From an uncultured Chloroflexota bacterium (GTDB taxonomy: Bacteria > Chloroflexota > Anaerolineae > Anaerolineales > Anaerolineaceae), in the NCBI GenBank assembly GCA_902786265.1, contig CADACE010000006.1, forward strand, positions 1-64,000: a stretch of DNA of 64,000 nucleotides, given 5' to 3'. How positions within the stretch are numbered: the stretch's first letter is position 1; the number at the start of each line of letters is the position of its first letter. The translations under genes were made by a program, and so were the position numbers. The notes under the pieces are model-generated. The model saw only the letters and a program-made list of their open reading frames with translations. It ran no database searches and was not told where the DNA came from. Below, piece by piece: positions 50,926 through 59,240 of this stretch.

Positions 50926-52761
50926 TCATCCAAAACTCTTGACGATATCCGCCTTGAATACATATTTGGCTATCAGATAGCAGACCGAAATCAGAAGGAT
51001 CATACAGACCGAACTTGCCGCCGCCAGCTGATAACAACCCATACTCGTATAGGAAAATGTCAGGTAAGAAAGGGTCGTATTCTTTTCATTGATCACCAGG
51101 GAGATCAGGTCGAATTCCTTCGCGATGCTGATGAATGAAAGAATAAACCCGGACATAAACCCGTTTTTGGCGATCGGGAAAATGATCTGTGCCATCCTGC
51201 GGAAGAATCCCGCGCCATTGATCTCAGCAGCTTCCTCCAGTTCAGAACTGATCTGCATCATCGTTGAAGAGCCTGCCTTACTGGCATAGGGGAAATATTT
51301 AACAACACTGATGAGCAGGATCAGCAGGAAGGTCCCGTAAAGCGAGGGAATCAGCCCGCCTAATTTCGGTTTGTTGAACATGGCGACATAAACAGCCGAG
51401 AACGCAACCGCAGGGATCAGATACGGAATGAAGACCAGCTGGTCGATTGCCCGTCCATACCATTTTCCGCGGCCGCGGACGCTGATATACCCGAACAGCT
51501 GCCCCATGAACGAAGCGATAACAGCACCCAGTACACCGAGTTTCACCGTATTCCAGATAGCTCTCGTAAATTTGGGATTGCGGAGTACACCCGGCTCATA
51601 ATTGATGTACGCGTAGGAATTTTCTTCCTTGCCGATCCAGTTATGGAGCGTAAGGTTATTCAGCGTGATACCGTTCATCGGTGCGATCTGGAAGCTTTCT
51701 ATCATCAGGCTCAGGATCGGGATGACCAAAGCGATCGTAAGGAAAATACACACCAGAATAAACATGGGGATCCGCCAGCTGCCGAGCATCAGGTCAACAC
51801 TGCGTCCGCCTTTACCATTGATGGTGGAATAGGATTTCCGGGTCCCGATCAACCGGTCATTGGCGAAAATACAGCCCGCGGACATCAGGATCATCAGGAT
51901 CGCAATACAATACCCCACACCGGACATACCGCCGCCGATCTGGTCATGCAGGCGGGTCGAAAGCGTATAATATTTGACCCGGGTACCAAGATAGGATGCT
52001 ACGGAGTAACCGCCGAGCGCTTTGCTGAACGTCATGATCGTGGCAGACAGGAACGCAGGCATCACCAGCGGCAATGTGATCTGCATCACAATGTTTTTCT
52101 TGCTTGCGCCCTGGATCAGAGCCATTTCCTCCAGTTCTGAGTTGATCGTACCGAGGGAACCGGCGAGCATGATGTATGTAAAAGCATAATAATGCAGGGA
52201 CAAAACACAGACCATGGCAACCGGACCGTAAGCAAGCCAGTCAGGGATCTTCAGCCCAAATCCATAGAGAATGCCGGGCGCACCGCCAAGCGTGTTGCGG
52301 AAAATCGAAAGCCATGCCTGGGACTTACACCAGGATGGCATCATATATGCGATGACAATCAGGAAAGAAAGGACCTTTTTTCCGGGAATATCGCTGCGAA
52401 CCATCAGCCAGGCAAGGATCGCGCCTAACGGTACGGCTACCAGGCAGGAACAGATCGAAACGACCAGCGAATGGGAAAGCGGTACCCAGAACATGGATTT
52501 GGCCATTTTCCCTGTCAAAAGGTACTGCCAGTAATACAGAGACCATGTTCCTTCTTCAACTTTTGCCCGGCGTGCAGCCGTCGCGTCCAAAACCAGTGTC
52601 TGTTTGATAAGGGAAACCAGCGGGACAACAACAAAAGCGATCAGTACAATAAAAGCGATCAGCGTGATGAGGTTGAACGGATTGCAAAGAATAGATTTGA
52701 TCTGATTCTTCAGCCTGATCATCGGGTCGCCTTTTTCAATTACTTTTTTTGTTTTACTCAT
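50926..52761 (-). CDS. ABC transporter permease, fused two-domain Fe3+ type
   Basis: 611 residues from the ATG at 52761, eight bases after GGAGAA. About twelve membrane helices in two halves, each with a cytoplasmic EAA-type loop (EEMALIQGASKKNIVMQITLP in the first, EEAAEINGAGFFRRMAQIIFP in the second). Such fused permeases are typical of FbpB-like ferric importers. It lies between the ATPase and binding-protein genes, the classic set of one importer. Confidence 0.92.
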   Translation of the reverse strand: MSKTKKVIEKGDPMIRLKNQIKSILCNPFNLITLIAFIVLIAFVVVPLVSLIKQTLVLDATAARRAKVEEGTWSLYYWQYLLTGKMAKSMFWVPLSHSLVVSICSCLVAVPLGAILAWLMVRSDIPGKKVLSFLIVIAYMMPSWCKSQAWLSIFRNTLGGAPGILYGFGLKIPDWLAYGPVAMVCVLSLHYYAFTYIMLAGSLGTINSELEEMALIQGASKKNIVMQITLPLVMPAFLSATIMTFSKALGGYSVASYLGTRVKYYTLSTRLHDQIGGGMSGVGYCIAILMILMSAGCIFANDRLIGTRKSYSTINGKGGRSVDLMLGSWRIPMFILVCIFLTIALVIPILSLMIESFQIAPMNGITLNNLTLHNWIGKEENSYAYINYEPGVLRNPKFTRAIWNTVKLGVLGAVIASFMGQLFGYISVRGRGKWYGRAIDQLVFIPYLIPAVAFSAVYVAMFNKPKLGGLIPSLYGTFLLILLISVVKYFPYASKAGSSTMMQISSELEEAAEINGAGFFRRMAQIIFPIAKNGFMSGFILSFISIAKEFDLISLVINEKNTTLSYLTFSYTSMGCYQLAAASSVCMILLISVCYLIAKYVFKADIVKSFG

Positions 52762-52795
52762 AATCTGCTTCTCCGAATGAACTGTTCCAGATAAA

Positions 52796-53953
52796 TCAGT
52801 CTTCACCTTCCGTCTTTTCTCTTGCTTCCGCATAACGGATCAAACGAGTGGTCGCTTTATTGAAAACATTAATGCGTTTGGGATCCAAAGTGACCCATAC
52901 CTTCTGGTTCGGATTGTATCTCCGCAGGTCCACCTGCAGCACGGAAATCACCGTTTCCTGGATATCCAGAGAAAGAATCGTTTCCGGACCTGCCGGCTGA
53001 GTCGCGTAGACCGTGGCTTCAATCACATTGCCGGCATCGGGTTTCTTTGTGCTGACACCCACCAGTTCCGGACGGACGCCAAGGACACAGTCAAATTCTT
53101 TATTCAGAGGGATTTCTTCTTCAAGCTTAAGCGTGGATTTTTCAAAATCATAGTCACCGAGAATGCTGGATACCTTCAGTGAATTTCCGTCAAAGAAGGC
53201 TTTTCCGTCGATCAGGTTGATGCGGGGGCTTCCGACAAAATCCGCGGTTTCGATATCGACCGGGTTGGTATAAAGCTCCAGAGGAGAAGCGACCTGCGCG
53301 ATCTCACCGGCACGGAAAAGAGCGACCTTGGTGGACATGGTCATGGCTTCCAACTGGTCATGAGTCACATAGATGATCGTTGTACCGGTTTCCTGATGCA
53401 GGCGTTTCAATTCTACACGCATGTCGATGCGCAGGCGGGCATCCAGATTGGAAAGAGGCTCATCCAGCAGGAGGAGCTTCGGGTTGGATGCAATGGCACG
53501 GGCGATCGCGACACGCTGCTGCTGACCGCCGGAAAGCTCGTTCGGATAACGGTCCTTATATTGATCGATCCGCAGCGTTCTCAGGGAATCCATGACACGT
53601 TTATCGATTTCTTCTTTGGAAAGCTTTTTGATCTTCAAACCGAAAGCGATATTCTGATAAACAGTCATATGCGGCCAAAGAGCATAACTCTGAAAGACCA
53701 GATTCAGTCCGCGCTTGCTGGGCTCTTCATAGAAAGCATTCGGAGCATCGATCATGGTGACACCATCAATTGTCATCGTGCCGTTCTGCGGTTTTTCAAG
53801 GCCGGAAATCACGCGCAGTGTGGTTGTTTTTCCGCATCCGGAAGGTCCAAGCAGTGTCATGAAATCCCCATCTTCGATGGTCAGATTGATGCCCTTCAGA
53901 ACACGATTATCCCCATAATATTTATCGATATTCTTTAAAACGATCTCGCTCAT
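52796..53953 (-). CDS. ABC transporter ATP-binding protein with TOBE domain
   Basis: 385 residues from the ATG at 53953, nine bases after AAGGAG. LLGPSGCGKTTTLRVISGLE (Walker A), ELSGGQQQRVAIARAI (signature), LLLLDEPLSNLDARLR (Walker B) and YVTHDQLEAMTMS (H-loop) are complete. A C-terminal TOBE-like domain follows. It belongs to the MalK/FbpC/PotA subfamily and powers the adjacent permease. It is the first gene of the operon. Confidence 0.95.
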   Translation of the reverse strand: MSEIVLKNIDKYYGDNRVLKGINLTIEDGDFMTLLGPSGCGKTTTLRVISGLEKPQNGTMTIDGVTMIDAPNAFYEEPSKRGLNLVFQSYALWPHMTVYQNIAFGLKIKKLSKEEIDKRVMDSLRTLRIDQYKDRYPNELSGGQQQRVAIARAIASNPKLLLLDEPLSNLDARLRIDMRVELKRLHQETGTTIIYVTHDQLEAMTMSTKVALFRAGEIAQVASPLELYTNPVDIETADFVGSPRINLIDGKAFFDGNSLKVSSILGDYDFEKSTLKLEEEIPLNKEFDCVLGVRPELVGVSTKKPDAGNVIEATVYATQPAGPETILSLDIQETVISVLQVDLRRYNPNQKVWVTLDPKRINVFNKATTRLIRYAEAREKTEGED

Positions 53954-54003
53954 GAGCAATACTCCTTCAGACAAATAAATATATGTGATTCATTCTCAAT
54001 TGA

Positions 54004-54030
54004 AATAATTCAGATATTTGAATTCATAAA
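54004..54030 (-). promoter_or_regulatory. Shared upstream motif, copy 2
   Basis: The 17-base ATAATTCAGATATTTGA with a three-base gap and CATAAAT matches 28150-28177. It lies in the 5' leader of the ABC transporter transcript, about 50 bases before the first start codon. Confidence 0.4.
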
Positions 54031-54053
54031 TAATACAGACATCTGGATAATTA

Positions 54054-54067
54054 TGAAAACGTTTACA
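54054..54067. promoter_or_regulatory. cre-like (CcpA/LacI-family) operator
   Basis: TGAAAACGTTTACA fits the consensus TGNAANCGNTNNCA with the central CG that LacI/GalR/CcpA regulators insert into. It lies immediately downstream of the -10 box of the ABC promoter on the minus strand, where binding would block transcription. Confidence 0.6.
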
Positions 54068-54078
54068 ATTGTTTTTGT

Positions 54079-54107
54079 ATTATAAAAACACACAGCATAT
54101 ATGACAA
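54079..54107 (-). promoter_or_regulatory. Promoter of the ABC transporter operon
   Basis: On the minus strand TTGTCA (54102-54107) and TATAAT (54079-54084) are separated by exactly 17 bases. The cre-like operator follows about 11 bases later. Confidence 0.75.
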
Positions 54108-54272
54108 TATGTATTTTGTCATGAATCGTCAATTCATTATATTACTTTCAGTCTGAAGAATATGCGCATTGATGCAAAAACGGATCCGTATATCTGAATC
54201 ATGTACCGGATCATCAGCATACAGCTTTAAGACGGGATCCCGACCATTTCTGAACCGGGATGAATTATCACA

Positions 54273-54311
54273 AAAAAACTTCTGCCGGACAAAACAAATA
54301 TCCGGCAGAAG
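54273..54311 (-). terminator. Terminator of the trehalose synthase/amylosucrase operon
   Basis: CTTCTGCCGGA (54279-54289) pairs perfectly with TCCGGCAGAAG (54301-54311) around 11 bases; on the minus strand a run of seven T follows. It lies 32 bases past the amylosucrase stop. Confidence 0.9.
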
Positions 54312-54342
54312 ACTGAAGAACTCAGTGATTAATGATGAGATT

Positions 54343-56307
54343 TCAATCCTGACGATACAGGCAAAGGATCTGGTAAGGTTCGATGGTGAACGGACCGTAG
54401 GGGTATTCTTTTCCCGTCATCAGATCCACCGGCGCGTTATCAAAGCAATTGAAAACAGATGCCGGCAGCTGTACACGATGTTCGCTGAAATTCACAACAA
54501 CATGAACGACCTCGTTCCCGCTGCGTTTGATAAACGTAAAGATATGCTTGTTGTACTCCAGCGGGACTTCGATATTCTGAACAGCAAAAATCGGATGAGA
54601 CTTGCGGATCTCAATCAGATTCCTGATCCGGGACCAGAGCGTTCCGGCAATGGTATCCTCATCATTGCGTTTTTTCCAGGCTTCCCAGTCATAGTGTACG
54701 CGATGGACCCAGCGGCTGTCATCCTTCTTGTCAGGATCATCAGTAAAGGAATAATCGTTCAGTTCACCGATCTCATCACCGAGATAAATCAGCGGCATAC
54801 CGCCGATGAACATGGTTATCCCGAAGAGCAGTTGAATGCGGTCCAGGGAGAACTGGATCTCCGTCTCATTATTGTCCGCGAGCGCTTTTTCCAACCCCGC
54901 AAGGGAAGCAAGCATACCGGAAATACGGCAGTCACCTGTGTGAGGATTTTCCTGGAACGGCAGACCCTTCGCAAAGCTGCCGGGGAATTTGCCGGTATAG
55001 AAGGAATTCAGGAACTGGCGGTGCGGATACCCGTTGATCCAAAGCCGCCCGGCGTCTTCATCGGAGAAGGTCCAGCCGATATCATCATGGCAGCGGATGT
55101 AGTTGACCCAGGAAGTATGTTCCGGCAGGTTGAAACGTCCGCGCATGGAAGCAGCCAGCAATTTTGTCTCGCGGGTCGCCAGTGCTTCCCACATCAGCGC
55201 CATCAGCAGCGGGTTGTAGGAAAGGCGGCAGAGTGCCGGATCGATATAGCGGATCACCTCATCCGGATGTACGATAGCTTCTGACTTGAAGAGCAGGGAA
55301 GGCGCGCTGATACGCGCGATCAGGTTGAAGACCTCCACCAGTTTGTACGCCTGCGGAAGGCTTTCGCAGACAGTTCCCATCTGCTTCCAGATGAAAGCGA
55401 CGGCATCCAGACGCAGGATATCCACTCCCATGTTCGCAAGATGCAGCATTTCATCCGCGATTGCGCTCAGCACCTGCGGATTGTGATAATTCAGGTCCCA
55501 CTGGTAGGAATGGAAGGTGGTCCAGACCCATTTGTGGATATCTTCAAACCAGGTGAAAGCACCCGGGTGCTCATCCGGGAAGATCTCACGAAGGGAAGAT
55601 TCATAACGATCCGGAACTGAACGGTCATCAAACATCCAGTAATAATTCTGGTAGACCGGGTCGCCCGCTTTAGCTTTCATCGCCCATTCATGTTCATCAC
55701 TGGTGTGATTGAAGACAAAATCCACCGCAAGCGCGATTCCGGCTTCACGGAATTCCTGCGCCAGCTTGCGCAGCTGCTGGGCAGTTCCCAGTTTTTCGTC
55801 AACTTCGCGGTAAGAAGAGACCGCATATCCGCCGTCATTATTGCCTTCCGGGCATTTGAACAGCGGCATCAGATGCAGGTAGGTAATGCCCAGTTCCTTG
55901 AAGAACGGCAGCTTTTTGCGGATCCCGCTCAGATCACCGGCAAAAAGATCCACATAGCAGACCGCGCCGATCATCTGATTGGAACAGAACCAGTCCGGAT
56001 TCGCCAGACGATCGCGGTCAGACTCTTTCAGATAAGCGTCACGCTTCACCCAGTTTTCCGCCATGGTGTCGATCAGGTCAAAGAACTGGGGATAGGCTTC
56101 AATACAGCCGTTGTACAAATCGAAATACAGCTCAGTCAGGCGGGGCAGATACTCATGCAGCCGGCCTTCCAGCTCACTCCAGGCTTGCGGATCTTTTTTG
56201 ATAAAAGCGGCATGTTTTTTTGTCAGGCGGGGCATGGCTTCCGCAAGAAGATTTTCCGCCGCTGATTTGCTGTCAAATTGTTCACCCTGATGATATTGAT
56301 AGATCAT
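54343..56307 (-). CDS. Amylosucrase (GH13)
   Basis: 654 residues from the ATG at 56307, eight bases after GGAGG. The helical N-terminal domain (about 1-90) found in amylosucrases precedes a GH13 barrel with LHLMPLFKCPEGNNDGGYAVSSYREV, DFVFNHTSDEHEW, ILRLDAVAFIWKQMGT (nucleophile Asp), LLFKSEAIV (acid/base Glu) and CHDDIGWTF. These blocks and the total length match amylosucrase (GH13 subfamily 4) rather than sucrose hydrolase or amylase. It splits sucrose and builds alpha-1,4-glucan. No signal peptide, so cytoplasmic. It is 33 bases downstream of the trehalose synthase gene. Confidence 0.9.
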   Translation of the reverse strand: MIYQYHQGEQFDSKSAAENLLAEAMPRLTKKHAAFIKKDPQAWSELEGRLHEYLPRLTELYFDLYNGCIEAYPQFFDLIDTMAENWVKRDAYLKESDRDRLANPDWFCSNQMIGAVCYVDLFAGDLSGIRKKLPFFKELGITYLHLMPLFKCPEGNNDGGYAVSSYREVDEKLGTAQQLRKLAQEFREAGIALAVDFVFNHTSDEHEWAMKAKAGDPVYQNYYWMFDDRSVPDRYESSLREIFPDEHPGAFTWFEDIHKWVWTTFHSYQWDLNYHNPQVLSAIADEMLHLANMGVDILRLDAVAFIWKQMGTVCESLPQAYKLVEVFNLIARISAPSLLFKSEAIVHPDEVIRYIDPALCRLSYNPLLMALMWEALATRETKLLAASMRGRFNLPEHTSWVNYIRCHDDIGWTFSDEDAGRLWINGYPHRQFLNSFYTGKFPGSFAKGLPFQENPHTGDCRISGMLASLAGLEKALADNNETEIQFSLDRIQLLFGITMFIGGMPLIYLGDEIGELNDYSFTDDPDKKDDSRWVHRVHYDWEAWKKRNDEDTIAGTLWSRIRNLIEIRKSHPIFAVQNIEVPLEYNKHIFTFIKRSGNEVVHVVVNFSEHRVQLPASVFNCFDNAPVDLMTGKEYPYGPFTIEPYQILCLYRQD

Positions 56308-56340
56308 TCGATACTCCTCCAACCCTACAGTATCTTTTAT

Positions 56341-57954
56341 TTATTTTTTCCGCAGCCAGTAAAAAGCACGCGGAGCAAGCTTCACCGTTATGCCTGTACC
56401 ACCGGAAATTTCATAATCCGGATGATTCAGGTCATAATATTTACCCTCAGGCAGGTCCATAATAAAGTCCTGATCACTGTCAGTCATGTTCTGGATCACC
56501 CAGACTTTATCATACTCGCTTTCACGGATATACGCAAGAACCGGGACATTTTCATCATCAGTGACCAGCCATTCAAACTTTCCGCGGCACAGCGCGTCAG
56601 AAGCCTTGCGGGTCAGCATCAGGGAGCGGATCATGTTCAGATGGGATTCCGGATCCTTTTCCTGGGCTGCCACGTTGATCTTCTTATAACCATATACAGG
56701 ATCATCGATCACCGGCATGCAGGTCTTATCGGCCGGCGAGAAACCGCCGTTCTTCGTGTCATCCCACTGCATCAGCGTACGCACGCCGTTGCGGTCATAG
56801 AGGCGGATATCATCCCCCATGCCGATCTCATCACCATAGTAAAAGACCGGTGAGCCGGGCATGGTCAGCATCATGGAATAAGCCAGGGCAACTTTCTTCG
56901 GGTCATTGTCCAACAGCGGCCATAAGCGTCTGCGGATCCCGAGGTTTTTGCGCATTTCCGGATCTGGAGCGTAAAAACTCCACATCCACTGGCGGTCTTC
57001 TTCCGTCACCATTTCCAGTGTCAGCTCATCGTGATTGCGCAGGAAGGTACACCACTGGCAGTCCTGCGGGATCTCCGGAGTATCCTTCAGGATCTTCACC
57101 AGAGAAGAAGCGTTTTGTTTCCCGAGGGACATAAAGATACGCGGCATCAGCGGGAAATGGAAGCCAAGCTGGAATTCATCGCCATCGGCAAAATAGGGAC
57201 GGACTTCCTTCGGCCACATGTTCGCTTCACACAGCAGGATCGAACCGGGAAATTCCTCATCCATGAGCTTGCGGCATTCCTTCAGATAGTTATGCGTTTC
57301 CGGCAGGTTTTCGTTGTTCATGCCATCGCGTTCAAAGAGGTAGGGAACCGCGTCTGCCCGGAATCCGTCAATTCCCAGCTTCATCCAGTTGCGCATGACA
57401 TTCTTCATCTTTTCCCGAACTTCCGGATTGTCATAATTCAGATCCGGCTGCTGAGGGTAGAAACGGTGCCAGAAATACTGACCGGCGACTTCATCCCAGG
57501 TCCAGTTGGACTTCTGCGTATCGGTGAAGATGATGCGGGTTTCCAGATATTTCTGATCCGTGTCTGACCAGACGAAATAATCACGGTATTTGGAATTGCG
57601 GTCTTTCCGTGCAGCCTGAAACCAGGGATGCTGGTCCGAACAATGATTCAATACCAGATCCATAATGATCTTCATGCCATGCTCATGAACCGCGTCAATG
57701 AGCTGCTTGAATTCATCCAGTGTTCCGAAACGCGGATCAACATTTTCAAAATCACTGATATCGTACCCATCATCTGCCATGGGTGACGGATAAATAGGCT
57801 GGATCCAGATGCAGTCGATCCCGAGGGATTTCAGATAATCCAGTTTTTGCGTTATGCCGATAAAATCACCATATCCGTCCCCATTACCATCCATAAAGGA
57901 ACGGGGGTAGATCTGATAAAAATAGGCACTCATATACCAGGGGGTTTTATTCAT
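56341..57954 (-). CDS. treS: Trehalose synthase-like GH13 enzyme (maltose isomerase)
   Basis: 537 residues. YQIYPRSFMDGNGDGYGDF and WIQPIYPSPMADDGYDISD are GH13 blocks of the TreS/oligo-glucosidase group; GFRADAVPYLFERDG carries the nucleophile Asp, LLCEANMWP the acid/base Glu and FLRNHDELTLEMV the stabilising Asp. LGIRRRLWPLLDNDPKKV and YYGDEIGMGDDIRLYDRNGVRTLMQW are TreS hallmarks that alpha-glucosidases lack. It should interconvert maltose and trehalose. AGAGGTAAG precedes the start. The C-terminal maltokinase fusion seen in some organisms is absent. Confidence 0.88.
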   Translation of the reverse strand: MNKTPWYMSAYFYQIYPRSFMDGNGDGYGDFIGITQKLDYLKSLGIDCIWIQPIYPSPMADDGYDISDFENVDPRFGTLDEFKQLIDAVHEHGMKIIMDLVLNHCSDQHPWFQAARKDRNSKYRDYFVWSDTDQKYLETRIIFTDTQKSNWTWDEVAGQYFWHRFYPQQPDLNYDNPEVREKMKNVMRNWMKLGIDGFRADAVPYLFERDGMNNENLPETHNYLKECRKLMDEEFPGSILLCEANMWPKEVRPYFADGDEFQLGFHFPLMPRIFMSLGKQNASSLVKILKDTPEIPQDCQWCTFLRNHDELTLEMVTEEDRQWMWSFYAPDPEMRKNLGIRRRLWPLLDNDPKKVALAYSMMLTMPGSPVFYYGDEIGMGDDIRLYDRNGVRTLMQWDDTKNGGFSPADKTCMPVIDDPVYGYKKINVAAQEKDPESHLNMIRSLMLTRKASDALCRGKFEWLVTDDENVPVLAYIRESEYDKVWVIQNMTDSDQDFIMDLPEGKYYDLNHPDYEISGGTGITVKLAPRAFYWLRKK

Positions 57955-57973
57955 TTCTTACCTCTATAATAAT

Positions 57974-58195
57974 TCAGGATAATTTCACCAGTAACTTTTC
58001 ACGATCTCCGATAGGAATGCCCAATGCATCCATAGCCTGCTGGGCCGTGAATTTTAAATTCAGCATAAGATTCTTTATACTCTCAAGCTGCATTTGTTCT
58101 CTTCCCTGTTTTCTTCCCTGCTCTCTTACTTCTTCAAATGCTCTGCACATAAATTCCACGCATTTCGGTTTTCCTATATAATACCGTGCTTTCAT
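57974..58195 (-). pseudogene. C-terminal fragment of an Rpn-type PD-(D/E)XK element protein
   Basis: 73 residues containing CVEFMCRAFEEVREQGRK and LNLKFTAQQAMDALGIP, a close match to the last 70 residues of the neighbouring Rpn gene (CRAFEEVREQGREQ, AQQAMEVLEIP) with the catalytic part missing. It looks like a tandem duplication of the tail or the rest of a deleted copy. It lies 19 bases upstream of treS. Confidence 0.75.
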
Positions 58196-58248
58196 CAGTT
58201 ATTAATTCAAAAGAGACTTTTCCATATTCAGCCTCTAAAATAAAGATA

Positions 58249-59057
58249 TTAGGATAAATCAACTAATAATTTTTCCCGATCCGTGCTCGGAATTTCTAAC
58301 ACTTCCATAGCCTGCTGAGCACTCATTTTTAAATTCTTCATAAGTTTTTTAATATCCGCAAGCTGAGCCTGTTCTCTTCCCTGCTCTCTTACTTCTTCAA
58401 ATGCTCTGCACATTGCTTCAACTCCTTTCGGATTTTCCTTATAATATCGTGTTGTTTCTCTCATCAGTTCATAATTCATTTCATCGGGATCCCAGCATGA
58501 AAAATCATGCATCAATTTTCCGATATCTGAATCATCACGATACTCACCATTCACATAAATAATATGTTCACCATCACCAAACATTTCGTTTATCGAAATA
58601 TTACCCTCTCAATTTTATACAGCGGCAGTCCTTTATGAAAATGATCTTTTTCCGTCAAAATAATTGTATATGTATCAGGCAATTCATCAAAATCCTGACC
58701 AACATCCAGGTTTTCGACATCCATACAGCTTGAATGATATCTTGCCCGGTGAACACCTGCACCACTTTCTGCACGCTGGATTTCCAGAGCATATTTGATT
58801 CCATCGTCATCTGTAGCATCAGCATCAAGGCAAATGGAACGTGCACCGACAAGTCTCTTCAAATCCTTCTGTGTTTCCAAATGCGTAATGATAAGATCAT
58901 CTTTGCCGGTAATAATACGCAAAACCAGCTGAGCGAGCGGAATATTATCACGAAAAATACAGCGCATAAAATCATCATCAATCGGGCGAAGTCCACGCAG
59001 TCTGGCAAGATCTTCCTGCCTCTCCCGCAGTTTTTGTTCTTCAAGGGATTCTATCAT
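58249..59057 (-). pseudogene. Frameshifted Rpn-type PD-(D/E)XK nuclease/transposase-like gene
   Basis: Two frames make one protein. The first (59057-58590; start ATG after GGAAAGG) reads MIESLEEQKLRERQEDLARL, PIDDDFMRCIFRDN, LETQKDLKRLVGARSICLDA and YALEIQRAESG, the PD-(D/E)XK core, and stops at TAA 58592. The second, in the next frame (58584-58249), continues with MFGDGEHIIYVNGEYRDDS, GKLMHDFSCWDPDEM and a C-terminal regulatory tail. Reading one frame over at GGGTAATATTTCG joins them in phase. Intact family members (Rpn, PDDEXK_2) promote recombination. It may be decayed or shifted by sequencing error. Confidence 0.8.
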
Positions 59058-59079
59058 CCTGCACCTTTCCATGATATAA

Positions 59080-59108
59080 ATTGTACAATGAAAAGCCTTG
59101 TTTTTCAA
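59080..59108 (-). promoter_or_regulatory. Promoter of the Rpn-type gene
   Basis: On the minus strand TTGAAA (59103-59108) and TACAAT (59080-59085) are 17 bases apart, placing the start site just before the ATG region and supporting the downstream start at 59057. Confidence 0.65.
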
Positions 59109-59240
59109 GTGACATTTTTCGTATTGAAAAACAAATATGTCGTAAATCGTAATAAATCACGTTTTGATAATGTTTATGCAATTTATACTAAACAGAGGTA
59201 TTTAGAATTCTTAGTGATTCATATGTAAGGAGAGAGCCTT

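Noticed and set aside
58249..59057. Programmed frameshift in the Rpn-type gene
   Set aside because: No slippery heptamer or downstream structure is evident at GGGTAATATTTCG; decay or read error is simpler.
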